From assembly GCF_001592735.1 (NCBI RefSeq), contig NZ_LUKE01000005.1:62001-126000 (forward strand): 64,000 bases of DNA, given 5' to 3'. Under the pieces are notes generated by a model that saw only the letters and a list, made by a program, of their open reading frames with translations, was not told where the DNA came from and did no database searches. Made by a program: the position numbers and the translations under genes. Below are positions 53,340 through 62,680 of the stretch, one piece after another. How positions within the stretch are numbered: the stretch's first letter is position 1; each line of letters opens with the position of its first letter. This DNA is from Bdellovibrio bacteriovorus (GTDB lineage: Bacteria > Bdellovibrionota > Bdellovibrionia > Bdellovibrionales > Bdellovibrionaceae).

Positions 53340-54995
53340 TCACGAAGACTGACAGTCTTCACTCTTAGATTCAGTCCGAAGATTAAGATATTCGGGTGAT
53401 AAAATCTCAACCCCGGCCTTGTTAAAGACGTCTTGGATATTCTGTCTTAAAAGTGAATACACTAGCTGGGCTTTGTTAGGCTCGTCGGTAAATACATTGA
53501 GTTCATAACTTATATCAAAATTATTAAAACCCGTCTGCAAAACGAAAGGTTCGGGCTTTTGTTTTACCATATTCGTTTTTTCCGCGGCTTCGCGTAAAAG
53601 GTCATGCACCTGACGCCAAGGCACTTCATAACCCACCGTCACGACAGGATTGAGGATCAACCCTGCGCGCGCCGTCGTGCTGTAGTTTAAGATATGGCTA
53701 TTTAAAACCAAAGAATTTGGAATCGTGATATCCACATTCTTAATTGTACGCACCCGAGTGACTAACAATGTTTTTTCAATGACGTCTCCCACTGTGCCCG
53801 CAATCTCGACGCGATCCCCGATCACAAAAGGGCGCATATAAGTCAAAACAACACCGGCCACCATATTCCCGATCGCCGACGAAGAGCCCAAGGAAAGCAA
53901 GATCCCCAGAAACACCGAAATTCCCTTAAATGCCGGCGAATCAGATCCCGGCAGGTAAGGGAACGCCATGACCAAGGCAATCACCAAAAGAAAGGTGCGC
54001 GCTAATTTGTAAGTCGGCGTTGCCCAATCGCGATGAAAACCTTCAAAACGGATATGACCCTGTTCAACTTCTTTAAAAAAGAATTTCACCAGCTTCAATG
54101 ACAGATGAGTCAGGTAACCAATAACCGCCAGAAAAAACAGACTTGGTAAGTAATCAACAAACACATCCCACACCCGACTGACGGGATGCAAAACATACCC
54201 CGCCACCTTCGGTGCTAGATTTTCCGTCCAAGGGAAAAATACCAAAATCAAAGGAACCGCAAAATACAGAGTAAAGAGAGTGATTACCAGACGAATTAAA
54301 CGAATAGCGCCCGCCAGTAAATCCGAAATACGATCTGCGGTTAATACTTCATAAGACTTAATCTTTAATGAAGTCACCCAATGGCCTTTGCTGGCGTGAA
54401 TAGTTTCAATCAGGCGTCGCGAGAATCTAAACACCAGGGCCAAAAACAGAATCAACAGGGACAGAGCCAAAAGACTGTACAAAGCCCCGAACAATAAATC
54501 ATGAGGACTGCGTTGCTTGCGATAGACGTCAATTTGTTGACGAATCTTTTCGGCCGTGGCTTGCACGACATCTTCGAACTCTGAATCTGGAGGAATTGCA
54601 AGATCCTCAACCCCGAAACGAATCAATGGTTGCTGTTCAAAAACGATGCTGTAGTTTTCACCGTCAGCAACAACCTTAATGTCTTCTGATTCCTTCGTGC
54701 GATCATCGGCAATGATTTTAATACGATGAATAAAGCTATCGACTCTTTCGGTGGGTGAAAAAGACCCAACGCCACGACGAAGACAAAACATTTCTTCGGA
54801 ATTAAAAATAGCCGGACGGCATTTACGCTCTTGCGTTTTTGCTTGAGCCCCCGTCGGGACAAGCTCATCCGGTGCATCTTCTAATAAGGACTCCGATTTT
54901 GCCGACTCTTGCTCAGCCTCTTGCGCCTGCGCCCAAGAAAAATTCATTGATAAAAGAAAAACACCCACAACAAAAACAAATTTATTTATCTTCAT
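53340..54995 (-). CDS. MscS-family mechanosensitive channel
   Basis: 551 residues from ATG 54995 with signal peptide (1-22) and an extra N-terminal periplasmic domain (25-150). About five membrane helices follow. The pore and beta domain show GIGNMVAGVVLTYMRPFVIGDRVEI (typical MscS TM3 glycine-rich motif) and PNSLVLNSHILNYS. It opens under membrane tension to release solutes; likely useful when osmotic conditions change inside prey (inference). Confidence 0.9.
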   Translation of the reverse strand: MKINKFVFVVGVFLLSMNFSWAQAQEAEQESAKSESLLEDAPDELVPTGAQAKTQERKCRPAIFNSEEMFCLRRGVGSFSPTERVDSFIHRIKIIADDRTKESEDIKVVADGENYSIVFEQQPLIRFGVEDLAIPPDSEFEDVVQATAEKIRQQIDVYRKQRSPHDLLFGALYSLLALSLLILFLALVFRFSRRLIETIHASKGHWVTSLKIKSYEVLTADRISDLLAGAIRLIRLVITLFTLYFAVPLILVFFPWTENLAPKVAGYVLHPVSRVWDVFVDYLPSLFFLAVIGYLTHLSLKLVKFFFKEVEQGHIRFEGFHRDWATPTYKLARTFLLVIALVMAFPYLPGSDSPAFKGISVFLGILLSLGSSSAIGNMVAGVVLTYMRPFVIGDRVEIAGTVGDVIEKTLLVTRVRTIKNVDITIPNSLVLNSHILNYSTTARAGLILNPVVTVGYEVPWRQVHDLLREAAEKTNMVKQKPEPFVLQTGFNNFDISYELNVFTDEPNKAQLVYSLLRQNIQDVFNKAGVEILSPEYLNLRTESKSEDCQSS

Positions 54996-55090
54996 GCCGA
55001 TATTTTTAACCGCGAATGTCATGGACGCAACCAAAACCATTCACTAAAAATGAAATACGGAAATATTTTGTTTTTTTACCAAAGATCTTT

Positions 55091-55642
55091 TTATTTCGGC
55101 TGATATTCGGAATGCAAAATTCCGTAAATCACGCTGTCATAATAGACGGAGTTCTTACAAATATCCTGACGAAGAACGCCCTCCTGCTTCATCCCGGATT
55201 TTATCATCACTTTGCCCGAAGCCGGATTGCCGGACATATGCCGCGCAACGATGCGATTCAGTTTTAATTCTTCAAATCCATATTTAATCAAAGCTTGGCA
55301 CGCCTCTGAACAATAACCTTGTCCCCAAAAAGGCCGCCCCACCCAGTAACCGATTTCTGCCTTATTGTGAGCTTTCGACATCGCACAAAAATCGATACAG
55401 CCGATAAGTTCGTCGGTCGATTTTAAAACAATCGCAAACTGCAGCCCCGTGCCTTTTTCAAAATTTTCCTGATGACGGGAAATCCAAGTCTCTGCCATGC
55501 CCTCAAGATAAGGATGAGGCACCGCCAAAGTTGTCGCGGCAATTTCCGGATCCCCCGCCAATTTCATGACTCTAGGACCATCAGAAATTTCAAAAGGACG
55601 CAGAATAAGTCGATCTGTTTTTAAGGTCGGTCTTGTCTTCAC
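55091..55642 (-). CDS. RimJ-type GNAT acetyltransferase
   Basis: 183 residues, GTG start. TDRLILRPFE and IGYWVGRPFWGQGYCSEACQALIKYGF (acetyl-CoA site) are RimJ/RimL-like motifs. Probably acetylates a protein N-terminus or small amine. Substrate unknown. Confidence 0.88.
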   Translation of the reverse strand: MKTRPTLKTDRLILRPFEISDGPRVMKLAGDPEIAATTLAVPHPYLEGMAETWISRHQENFEKGTGLQFAIVLKSTDELIGCIDFCAMSKAHNKAEIGYWVGRPFWGQGYCSEACQALIKYGFEELKLNRIVARHMSGNPASGKVMIKSGMKQEGVLRQDICKNSVYYDSVIYGILHSEYQPK

Positions 55643-55706
55643 CTGATCACCCTATTTCTTTACTCGTGCTAACACACCCATCCAAATTTCCTAAGACTTC
55701 TCAATT

Positions 55707-56162
55707 TCATAATTTTTTCTGCAAGCGATAGCTAATGATTTCAAATCCCAGTTTTTTGTTTAAATCGACCATAGGTTCATTCTGAACGAAGGTGTGGGTA
55801 TAAATGCAGTACAATCCTTGTTCACGCCCCCAGCGCTCGGCACGTAATTTCAGATTCTTCGCCACACCCTTACGACGATGCGCGGGATCCACCCAAAGAG
55901 TCGAAACATTCCCCACCGCGCGACCAAAGAAAATATCTTTGCGAATAAGATGAAAGCCCACAACATGACCCGAAGAATCCACCGCCACATCGGCAAAATC
56001 CTCATCCCGCATTTTACCCAAAGACTGAATACGATCCGAAAGCATCGTAGGTGCTGGCTGCAAATCCGGATCAAACAGAGTCGGAATCAAGATATCCCTT
56101 TCGGCAATACTCAAAACCTCAACTGGATCCGCCCCATTCATACGTCGAAACTCAAATTCCAT
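55707..56162 (-). CDS. GNAT acetyltransferase
   Basis: 151 residues. WVDPAHRRKGVAKNLKLRAERWG is the acetyl-CoA-binding motif A. The C-terminal NKKLGFEIISY is standard. Substrate unknown. Confidence 0.85.
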   Translation of the reverse strand: MEFEFRRMNGADPVEVLSIAERDILIPTLFDPDLQPAPTMLSDRIQSLGKMRDEDFADVAVDSSGHVVGFHLIRKDIFFGRAVGNVSTLWVDPAHRRKGVAKNLKLRAERWGREQGLYCIYTHTFVQNEPMVDLNKKLGFEIISYRLQKKL

Positions 56163-56279
56163 AAAAAAAGCATACCGCCCCGACCGCCGAAGGCCACGAA
56201 AAAAACACCACGACGTAACTTTCTTGAAACATTTTTTTCATCTGTTCGAGTGCATTCGAGCAACTCTACAGATACTCCA

Positions 56280-56450
56280 GCGAATAAAATAGGGGCTTGG
56301 GGAGCCGCAAAACCGAGTTCCACAGCGTCCGAGAGAACTTAATTTGTAATCAGAGGGCTTTAGAAAAAGAAAAAGGGAGCCAAAGATGGCTCCCTTCACG
56401 CGAGGACTGTCTGAGAGTTTTGCGGCTCCCCAAGCCCCTATTTTATTCGC
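56280..56450. repeat. 171-bp element with perfect 34-bp inverted ends
   Basis: Left arm 56280-56313 (starting GCGAATAAAATAGGGGCT) and right arm 56417-56450 are exact reverse complements over 34 bp; the 103-bp interior holds the ahcY terminator. The right arm lies 4 bp from the ahcY stop. No transposase is inside. Fits a MITE-like or long cruciform element. Confidence 0.65.
56375..56394 (-). terminator. Terminator of ahcY
   Basis: Stem GGGAGCC/GGCTCCC inside the inverted-repeat element, followed on the minus strand by TTTTTCTTTTTC. Confidence 0.75.
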
Positions 56451-56454
56451 GGGT

Positions 56455-57858
56455 TTAGTATCTGTAGTGATCCGGTTTGAATGGACCTTGCGGGCTCATG
56501 TGAAGATACTTAGCTTGTTTTGAAGAAAGCTTAGTTAATTTCACTCCCAATTTATCCAAATGCAATGCTGCCACTTTTTCATCTAAGTGCTTAGGCAAAC
56601 GGTAAACAGCGATTTCTTGGTACTTATCACGGTTGTTGAAAAGTTCCATTTGCGCCAATACTTGGTTTGTGAAGCTGTTAGACATGACGAATGATGGATG
56701 TCCTGTAGCACAACCTAGATTCACCAAGCGGCCTTTTGCCAAGATGATGATTTGGTTGCCGTTTTTCAACGTATGGATGTCCACTTGTGGTTTTACTTCG
56801 CGAACTTTTGAATTTTTGTTCAACCAAGCCATGTCGATTTCGATATCGAAGTGACCGATGTTGCACACGATCGCGTTGTTTTTCATTTTTGTGAAATGTT
56901 TGTCCGCGATGATATCGCAGCAACCAGTCGCCGTAACGAAGATATCGCCCAATGGAGCCGCATCTTCCATAGTCACAACTTCGAAACCTTCCATTGCTGC
57001 TTGAAGAGCACAGATAGGATCGATTTCAGTGACAAGAACGCGAGCACCAAGACCGCGTAATGAGTGAGCAGAACCTTTACCTACGTCGCCGTAACCAGCA
57101 ACCACGCAGATTTTACCAGCGATCATAACGTCAGTAGCACGTTTGATACCGTCCGCAAGTGATTCGCGGCAACCGTAAAGGTTGTCGAATTTAGATTTAG
57201 TAACAGAGTCATTGATGTTGATTGCTGGAACTTTCAATTTTCCGGCTTTCAACATGACTTCAAGATTGTGTACGCCCGTTGTTGTTTCTTCAGAGATACC
57301 GATGATTTTCTTCATCTCTTTAGCAAAGCGCGGCTCATGCATCATGTTGGTAAGGTCGCCACCATCGTCAAGGATCATGTTGAAGCCTTCTTTACCCCAA
57401 CCAACGATAGTTTGCTCGATACACCAGTTGAACTCTTGCTCCGTCAAACCTTTCCAAGCAAATACAGGGATACCTGCTGCTGCGATCGCAACGGCTGCGT
57501 GATCTTGAGTCGAGAAGATGTTGCAAGAAGACCAACGGATTTCTGCACCCAACTCTACAAGCGTTTCAATCAACACCGCCGTTTGGATTGTCATGTGCAA
57601 GCAACCCGCGATTTTTGCACCTTTAAGAGGTTTAGATTTGCCGAACTCTTTACGAAGAGCCATCAAACCAGGCATTTCAGTTTCAGCAATTTTGATTTCT
57701 TCGCGACCCCATTTAGCTAATTTGTCGAAAGTAGCTTGGTCTTCCATCGCTTCTTTGCAAACGGCAAAGTCACCTTTAGGCATTTTAGCTGCAGACTTCG
57801 CTGGAGCTTTCATATTTTTTTTCATCGCAGATTTCCCATTCGTTGTCGTTAGAGACAT
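56455..57858 (-). CDS. ahcY: Adenosylhomocysteinase
   Basis: 467 residues. Splits S-adenosylhomocysteine to adenosine and homocysteine with bound NAD. The NAD-binding motif is [15 protein letters not shown], and the C-terminal PDHYRY is the conserved end. [12 protein letters not shown] and KVRQ-type catalytic stretches are intact. The leader does not show a SAH-type riboswitch, only 51 bp separates it from map upstream. Confidence 0.97.
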   Translation of the reverse strand: MSLTTTNGKSAMKKNMKAPAKSAAKMPKGDFAVCKEAMEDQATFDKLAKWGREEIKIAETEMPGLMALRKEFGKSKPLKGAKIAGCLHMTIQTAVLIETLVELGAEIRWSSCNIFSTQDHAAVAIAAAGIPVFAWKGLTEQEFNWCIEQTIVGWGKEGFNMILDDGGDLTNMMHEPRFAKEMKKIIGISEETTTGVHNLEVMLKAGKLKVPAININDSVTKSKFDNLYGCRESLADGIKRATDVMIAGKICVVAGYGDVGKGSAHSLRGLGARVLVTEIDPICALQAAMEGFEVVTMEDAAPLGDIFVTATGCCDIIADKHFTKMKNNAIVCNIGHFDIEIDMAWLNKNSKVREVKPQVDIHTLKNGNQIIILAKGRLVNLGCATGHPSFVMSNSFTNQVLAQMELFNNRDKYQEIAVYRLPKHLDEKVAALHLDKLGVKLTKLSSKQAKYLHMSPQGPFKPDHYRY

Positions 57859-57909
57859 TCTTGAATCCTTTGTTAATAAAAACGTGCTTTAAAAAATCTA
57901 ATTTAAAAA

Positions 57910-58674
57910 TTAAGGCAAAGTTAAAATTTCGTATCCAGTATCTGTCACAAGCACCGTATGTTCAAACTGTGCTGACAAAAGACCATCCGCAGTATTGTAG
58001 TACTTGATAGTCGATCCCGGGATATCGAATTCAATAAACTCATCCGTTCCCTGGTTCACCATCGGTTCCACCGTGATGCAATGAAACGGCACGAGCTTTT
58101 CGCCCTTCCCCTTCTTACCAAAAGCAGGGACAAAAGGCTCTTCATGAAATTTGCGCCCCACGCCATGACCACCGATCTCTTTGATCGCAGTGTAGCCTCG
58201 ACGGGTCACTAGCTTGTTTGTTTCAAAACCGATGTCACCAGTGGTTGCCCCAGGAACAATCGCCTTGATACCCACTTCACGGGCCATATAAGCGGCATCA
58301 ATAAGATCCTTAGCCTCTTCAGAAACATTGCCGATCGTGTACATTCTTGACGTGTCGCCATAAAAGCCATCGATAAAGGCGGTCACATCCACATTCACAA
58401 TGTCGCCATCTTTAAGAATCGTTTTGTCATCAGGAAGACCATGACAAATAACTTCGTTCACAGAGATACATGTGTACTTAGGGTACCCATGGTAACCAAG
58501 GCAAGCCGACTTAGCCCCACGAGTTTGCATGTAATCAAAAGCCATTTGATCAATTTGATTGGTAGTAACGCCCGCCTTCACATACTTTTCCAAGTAAGTC
58601 AGGGTATCCGCAGCAATGCGGCAAGCCAGGGTCATTTTTTTGATCTCTTCAAGGGAAAGAGGCTTAATAGCCAT
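57910..58674 (-). CDS. map: Methionine aminopeptidase type I
   Basis: 254 residues from ATG 58674. Removes the N-terminal Met. Blocks YPKYTCISVNEVICHG, DGDIVNVDVTAFIDGFYGDTSRMY (Asp ligands) and HGVGRKFHEEPFVPAFG (His and Glu) give the five metal ligands. No N-terminal SH3-type extension. Followed 51 bp later by ahcY on the same strand, likely one operon. Confidence 0.95.
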   Translation of the reverse strand: MAIKPLSLEEIKKMTLACRIAADTLTYLEKYVKAGVTTNQIDQMAFDYMQTRGAKSACLGYHGYPKYTCISVNEVICHGLPDDKTILKDGDIVNVDVTAFIDGFYGDTSRMYTIGNVSEEAKDLIDAAYMAREVGIKAIVPGATTGDIGFETNKLVTRRGYTAIKEIGGHGVGRKFHEEPFVPAFGKKGKGEKLVPFHCITVEPMVNQGTDEFIEFDIPGSTIKYYNTADGLLSAQFEHTVLVTDTGYEILTLP

Positions 58675-58804
58675 CACTAAAATCCAGTCTTTAATTCATT
58701 AACAGAGACTACCGGTATAGCACGCCCAAAACCGATTGAACAAGACCCGTTTTCACTCGAGAAAAGGTCACAAAACCCCCGAAAGAGGCCCTGGACCAAT
58801 AAAA

Positions 58805-58828
58805 AAAGCCCAGGTTACCCCGGGCTTT
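58805..58828 (-). terminator. Terminator of the SWIB gene
   Basis: AAAGCCC/GGGCTTT stem. On the minus strand a TTTTTTT run follows. Confidence 0.75.
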
Positions 58829-58859
58829 CCGCTTAAATTAGCTTTAAACGCTCTTAATA

Positions 58860-59255
58860 TTACTTAAGGTGTTTAGAAACTAGTTTAGTCATGTCGAACA
58901 TAGACACTTGTGTCTTGCCGCCGAAAACTTCTTTAAGTTTAGCGTCTGCATTGATGTTGCGACGATTTTTTTGATCTTGAAGATTGTTCTTCTTGATGTA
59001 AGCCCAAAGTTTTTTAACAACTTCAGTGCGTGGAAGTGGAGAGTTACCAACAACTGCTGCCAAAGCTGCAGATGGAGTCAACGCTTTCATGAACGCTGCG
59101 TTTGGTTTACGAGCTGTTTTAGCTTTTTTAGGAGCTGCAGCTTTTTTAGTTGTAGCGGCTTTTTTAGGAGCAGCTTTTTTTGCAGTTGCTTTTTTAGCAG
59201 GAGCTTTTTTAGCTGCCGCTTTCTTAGTAGTCGCTTTTTTAGAAGCTTTTGCCAT
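58860..59255 (-). CDS. SWIB-domain protein with histone H1-like basic tail
   Basis: 131 residues. The first 48 are Lys/Ala/Pro repeats like a bacterial histone H1 tail. The rest is a SWIB/MDM2 domain (TPSAALAAVVGNSPLPRTEVVKKLWAYIKKNNLQD, then VSMFDMTKLVSKHL). Likely a DNA-binding nucleoid protein. Strong start (CGGAGGAAG). Such fusions are also known from Chlamydia and some proteobacteria. Confidence 0.9.
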   Translation of the reverse strand: MAKASKKATTKKAAAKKAPAKKATAKKAAPKKAATTKKAAAPKKAKTARKPNAAFMKALTPSAALAAVVGNSPLPRTEVVKKLWAYIKKNNLQDQKNRRNINADAKLKEVFGGKTQVSMFDMTKLVSKHLK

Positions 59256-59545
59256 TGTGTACTTCCTCCGTTTTGTTTTCAGTACGTTTATCCGAATGAC
59301 CTAAGTGTGTATCCATTCCCAGGCCTTTGTCCAAAAAAAAATGCATCGAAAATCACTTTTTTTGCATTTTTCCCTCTAAAAAACGTATTTCCCCGAGGGA
59401 AAGCGGCCAAAATCACCGTTTTCCCCTCTGAAAATCCACTCCCAAGGGCAAGTTCTACGTCAGGCCCCCCAGGAAAAAGGACCATTTCTATTCGGAAATC
59501 TTTGTCTGGACTGCGGTCGTCTCAAGCTGAACCGATAAGTTGAGC

Positions 59546-59959
59546 ATGAGTTTTCAGACGAGTTTCAAACAAATTCTTCGAGAGAAAATGGGGCAACAAG
59601 AAGCGGCTCCGGCTCAAAATCCCTCTACATATATAGATACCGATCCTTCTCACTTAGCTTTCCTGATGAGCCAAATCGGCAAATTTGAATTCGAAACTCG
59701 ACGTGGACACTACCCCCGCCCAGCAATTCGTCCACAGCGTCCCCGTCCCGCGCACGCCTTTTCCGAATCTCAAAAACAGTCTTTTGAATTCCTAAAATCC
59801 TATATTCATGATTTGTCAGAGGGGTTTACAGGAGCCGAGCTAAAGACAGCCTTCAGAAAAGCAGCCATCCGCCTCCATCCCGACCACGGCGGCTCAACCC
59901 AAACATTCATGGATCTAAAGACGCACTATCAAATCTTGACCGAAATCGTTTCAAGATAA
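59546..59959 (+). CDS. Short J-domain protein
   Basis: 137 residues from ATG 59546. C-terminal J domain with HPDHGG in RLHPDHGGSTQTFMDLKTHY, which recruits Hsp70. An N-terminal SFKQILREKMG is shared with the small protein at 25868. It lacks the DnaJ zinc and substrate domains, so it is a type III J protein. Target unknown. Confidence 0.8.
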   Translation: MSFQTSFKQILREKMGQQEAAPAQNPSTYIDTDPSHLAFLMSQIGKFEFETRRGHYPRPAIRPQRPRPAHAFSESQKQSFEFLKSYIHDLSEGFTGAELKTAFRKAAIRLHPDHGGSTQTFMDLKTHYQILTEIVSR

Positions 59960-60024
59960 TTTAATTGCTAGCAAAATTTGGCGAGGAAAGCCTTTGGGCA
60001 TCTTGCCCGGAATGAGGGGTTTGT

Positions 60025-60199
60025 CTCGGGCTCCTGCCCGAGCCCCTAACGGGCTTCGCGAAAAAATGCCCTCCTGGCATTTTTTTGTCGGCGCCACGAT
60101 GGCGCGAACCCTCCGCAGGAGGGCGACAACGCAGGCTGGACGCCGTCCCTCTTGGAGCGGCAGAAAGCCCCAAGTGGCTTTCTTACCAAATCCTGCGTT
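60025..60199. repeat. Cluster of hairpins downstream of ettA
   Basis: Between ettA and the J-protein gene. Stems: CTCGGGC/GCCCGAG (60025-60042), a strong AAAAAATGCC/GGCATTTTTTT terminator (60061-60086), GCGCC/GGCGC, CCCTCC/GGAGGG, and AACGCAGG/CCTGCGTT (60128-60199) enclosing smaller stems. More GC-rich than the neighbourhood. No CDS supported. Confidence 0.55.
60061..60086. terminator. Bidirectional terminator
   Basis: Stem AAAAAATGCC / GGCATTTTTT with 5-nt loop; ends ettA (minus) and can act on the plus strand too. Confidence 0.8.
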
Positions 60200-60206
60200 T
60201 ACAAAA

Positions 60207-61877
60207 TTAGATCATCTTGAAGCGCACGCGTTTGGGACCCGCATTCTCGCCCAAGCGCTTCTTGCGATCTTCTTCGTACTCACTGAAGTTTCCAGGGAAG
60301 AATTCAATCTTAGAATCCCCTTCAAACGCCATAATATGGGTACAAACACGATCCAAGAACCAGCGATCATGCGAGATCACCACGGCAGATCCACCGAACT
60401 CTAGCAAAGCCTCTTCCAGGGCACGCATGGTGTTCACGTCTAAGTCATTCGTGGGCTCATCCAGCAAAAGCAAATTGGCGCCTTGCTTCAAGATTTTTGC
60501 CATGTTCACGCGGTTGCGCTCTCCACCAGAAAGCTGTCCCACTTTCTTTTGTTGATCAGAACCCGAGAAGTTAAACCAGGAAACGTACTGACGAGATGGA
60601 ATTTCGCGGGTGCCGAGTTGGATCACATCCGCCCCGCCCGAAAGCTCTTCATAGATCGACTTATTCGGATCCAAAGTTTCACGCGTTTGATCCACGTAAG
60701 CAATCTTCACTGTTTCGCCGACTTTGAATGTTCCAGAATCTGGTTTTTCTTTGCCCGTGATCATGCGGAACAATGTCGATTTACCGACCCCGTTCGGCCC
60801 GATAACGCCGACGATGGCACCCTTCGGAATGGTGAAGCTGACGTCATCCAAAAGAACTTTGTGATCATAGGCTTTGGTAACACCATGAGCCTCCACCACG
60901 ATATCGCCCAAACGAGGTCCCGGTGGAATATAGATAGACATCTCTTGGATTTTTTCCGGAGAGGCTTCTTTCAGCAAGTTTTCATAATTAGAAATACGCG
61001 CTTTTGATTTCGCCTGGCGAGCTTTCGCTCCTTGACGGATCCAATCAAGCTCACGCTCTAACGTGCGCGCTTTTCGGGCTTGGTCTTTGGCTTCATTGGC
61101 CGTGCGTTTGTCTTTTTGCTCTAACCAAGAAGTGTAATTCCCTTTCCAAGGAATGCCTTCACCACGATCCAATTCTAAGATCCAACCTGCCACGTTATCT
61201 AGGAAATAACGGTCATGCGTCACGGCGATCACGGTGCCTGGGAACTTAGAAAGATATTGTTCAAGCCACGCCACGGATTCTGCATCCAAGTGATTCGTCG
61301 GCTCATCGAGTAATAAAATATCTGGCTCTGACATGATCAAACGAGCCAAAGCCACGCGGCGTTTTTCACCACCTGACAATTTGGTGACGCCCATGTCGCC
61401 ATCTGGACAACGAAGGGCATCCATCACGATTTCGATCTTTTGATCCACGTCCCACGCGCCCAAGGCTTCTAATTTTTCCTGGATCACGCCTTGTTTTTCG
61501 ATAAGTTTATTCATCTCGTCCGGATCTAAATCAGGATCGCTGAATTTGTCGTTGATGGCGTTATATTCTTTCATCAACTTTGGAAGTTCGCCCATGCCAG
61601 CAAAGATGTTTTCTTTAACGGTTAAAGACTCATCAAGCTGGGGTTCTTGCTCGAAATAACCGACCTTCATTGTTTTTGAAGGAAAGGCTTCCCCGATAAA
61701 TTCATGGTCGATACCTGCCATGATTCTAAGCAAAGTGGATTTACCAGAGCCGTTCAGACCTAAAACTCCGATTTTGGCTCCGTAAAAGTAAGACAAATAG
61801 ATGTCTTTTAGGACGTATCTATTTGGAGGATATACTTTACTTACACCTTTCATTGTGTAGATAATCTCTTGAGACAT
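60207..61877 (-). CDS. ettA: Energy-dependent translational throttle protein EttA
   Basis: 556 residues, ABC-F family. Two ATPase cassettes: Walker A GLNGSGKST (about 40) and GPNGVGKST (about 360), signatures LSGGEKRRVALARLI and LSGGERNRVNMAKIL, and the arm/linker with KARQAKSKARISNYENLL. EttA binds the ribosomal E site and senses the ATP/ADP ratio. Start with GGGAG upstream. Confidence 0.95.
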   Translation of the reverse strand: MSQEIIYTMKGVSKVYPPNRYVLKDIYLSYFYGAKIGVLGLNGSGKSTLLRIMAGIDHEFIGEAFPSKTMKVGYFEQEPQLDESLTVKENIFAGMGELPKLMKEYNAINDKFSDPDLDPDEMNKLIEKQGVIQEKLEALGAWDVDQKIEIVMDALRCPDGDMGVTKLSGGEKRRVALARLIMSEPDILLLDEPTNHLDAESVAWLEQYLSKFPGTVIAVTHDRYFLDNVAGWILELDRGEGIPWKGNYTSWLEQKDKRTANEAKDQARKARTLERELDWIRQGAKARQAKSKARISNYENLLKEASPEKIQEMSIYIPPGPRLGDIVVEAHGVTKAYDHKVLLDDVSFTIPKGAIVGVIGPNGVGKSTLFRMITGKEKPDSGTFKVGETVKIAYVDQTRETLDPNKSIYEELSGGADVIQLGTREIPSRQYVSWFNFSGSDQQKKVGQLSGGERNRVNMAKILKQGANLLLLDEPTNDLDVNTMRALEEALLEFGGSAVVISHDRWFLDRVCTHIMAFEGDSKIEFFPGNFSEYEEDRKKRLGENAGPKRVRFKMI

Positions 61878-62032
61878 GATGTCACACTCCCTTGGGGATG
61901 TATTAGCAGTTAAAGGTCGTAATGTACCAGTCTGAAAATACTTGTCAAATGGAGTTCGGTTCTACAAACTGTGGACCCTCAAAGGACTGAGGAAGAATTC
62001 ACAACTTAGATAGACAGAAGATTCAACGACGA

Positions 62033-62302
62033 ATGAGTGACGACAGCATAACAAAGGGGCCTTCGCCCTTCAAAAAAGACGAAAGTTCTTTGGCTTCGGC
62101 CCCCCAAGGGGGTGGCGGCGCTACTAAGAAATCTCGTCCGCTGTTTGGTCGCCTGAATCAAGATCTGCAAGATGCCCTTAGTACCTGGGACACCCTTACT
62201 GAAGAAATGTCGACAAAGCTTTCCCCGGAAGAAGAACAGCTGCAGGAAGTCAAAAGACTGCTTTCCGAATTAAAATCAAAATTAAACGAATTTGAGGATT
62301 AG
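62033..62302 (+). CDS. Small hypothetical protein with C-terminal coiled coil
   Basis: 89 residues. N-terminal Ser/Pro/Gly-rich part, then a helix (about 45-85, EEEQLQEVKRLLSELKSKLNEF) with heptad pattern. Unknown family. Divergent from ettA. Confidence 0.55.
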   Translation: MSDDSITKGPSPFKKDESSLASAPQGGGGATKKSRPLFGRLNQDLQDALSTWDTLTEEMSTKLSPEEEQLQEVKRLLSELKSKLNEFED

Positions 62303-62352
62303 CGCTGGCAGGAGCAGAGCGCAGGCCCTGCGGGTCGGAGCTGAAGCAGTAC

Positions 62353-62679
62353 CTATTTCGGATCGTGTTTCGAGCCCCCCAGGCAATTGGGGGATTCGAA
62401 GTTTAAAGCCGCTTTTTGTTTTTCCCACTCCGTTGGAGTTAAGGTCTTTTGCGTTAAGGCATGCAGACCGTTTTCAAGCTCTGACTTTAAAAGATCATTG
62501 ATCATTCGTTGGCGATCAATACGGGATTTGCCCTCGAAAGCGGCAGAGACCACTAAAACTTTAAAATGAGTTTCGCGATTCGGCGGCCCTGAGTGCATAT
62601 CGCTTTCGTTATCGATTTCGATATGCACCGGGGTTAATGCTTTAGAGATGGTTTCAAAAATTCTCGAGGCGCGATTCAT
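62353..62679 (-). CDS. BolA-family protein
   Basis: 108 residues. HIEIDNESDMHSGP, HFKVLVVSAAFEGKSRIDRQRMINDLL match BolA, a class II KH-like fold that often binds monothiol glutaredoxin and a shared [2Fe-2S] cluster through His. Start 2 bp after the end of the upstream gene, so same operon as the ParA gene. Confidence 0.85.
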   Translation of the reverse strand: MNRASRIFETISKALTPVHIEIDNESDMHSGPPNRETHFKVLVVSAAFEGKSRIDRQRMINDLLKSELENGLHALTQKTLTPTEWEKQKAALNFESPNCLGGSKHDPK

Positions 62680-62680
62680 A

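Noticed and set aside
57859-57909. Looked for a SAH or SAM riboswitch before ahcY
   Set aside because: Only 51 bp lies between map and ahcY and it is AT-rich without a fold.
59961-60173. 70-codon frame on the minus strand after ettA
   Set aside because: It lies across strong hairpins and a terminator and reads as repeat-derived noise.
60128-60199. 72-nt stem-enclosed region considered as a tRNA-like gene
   Set aside because: No T-loop, D-loop or anticodon features despite the length.
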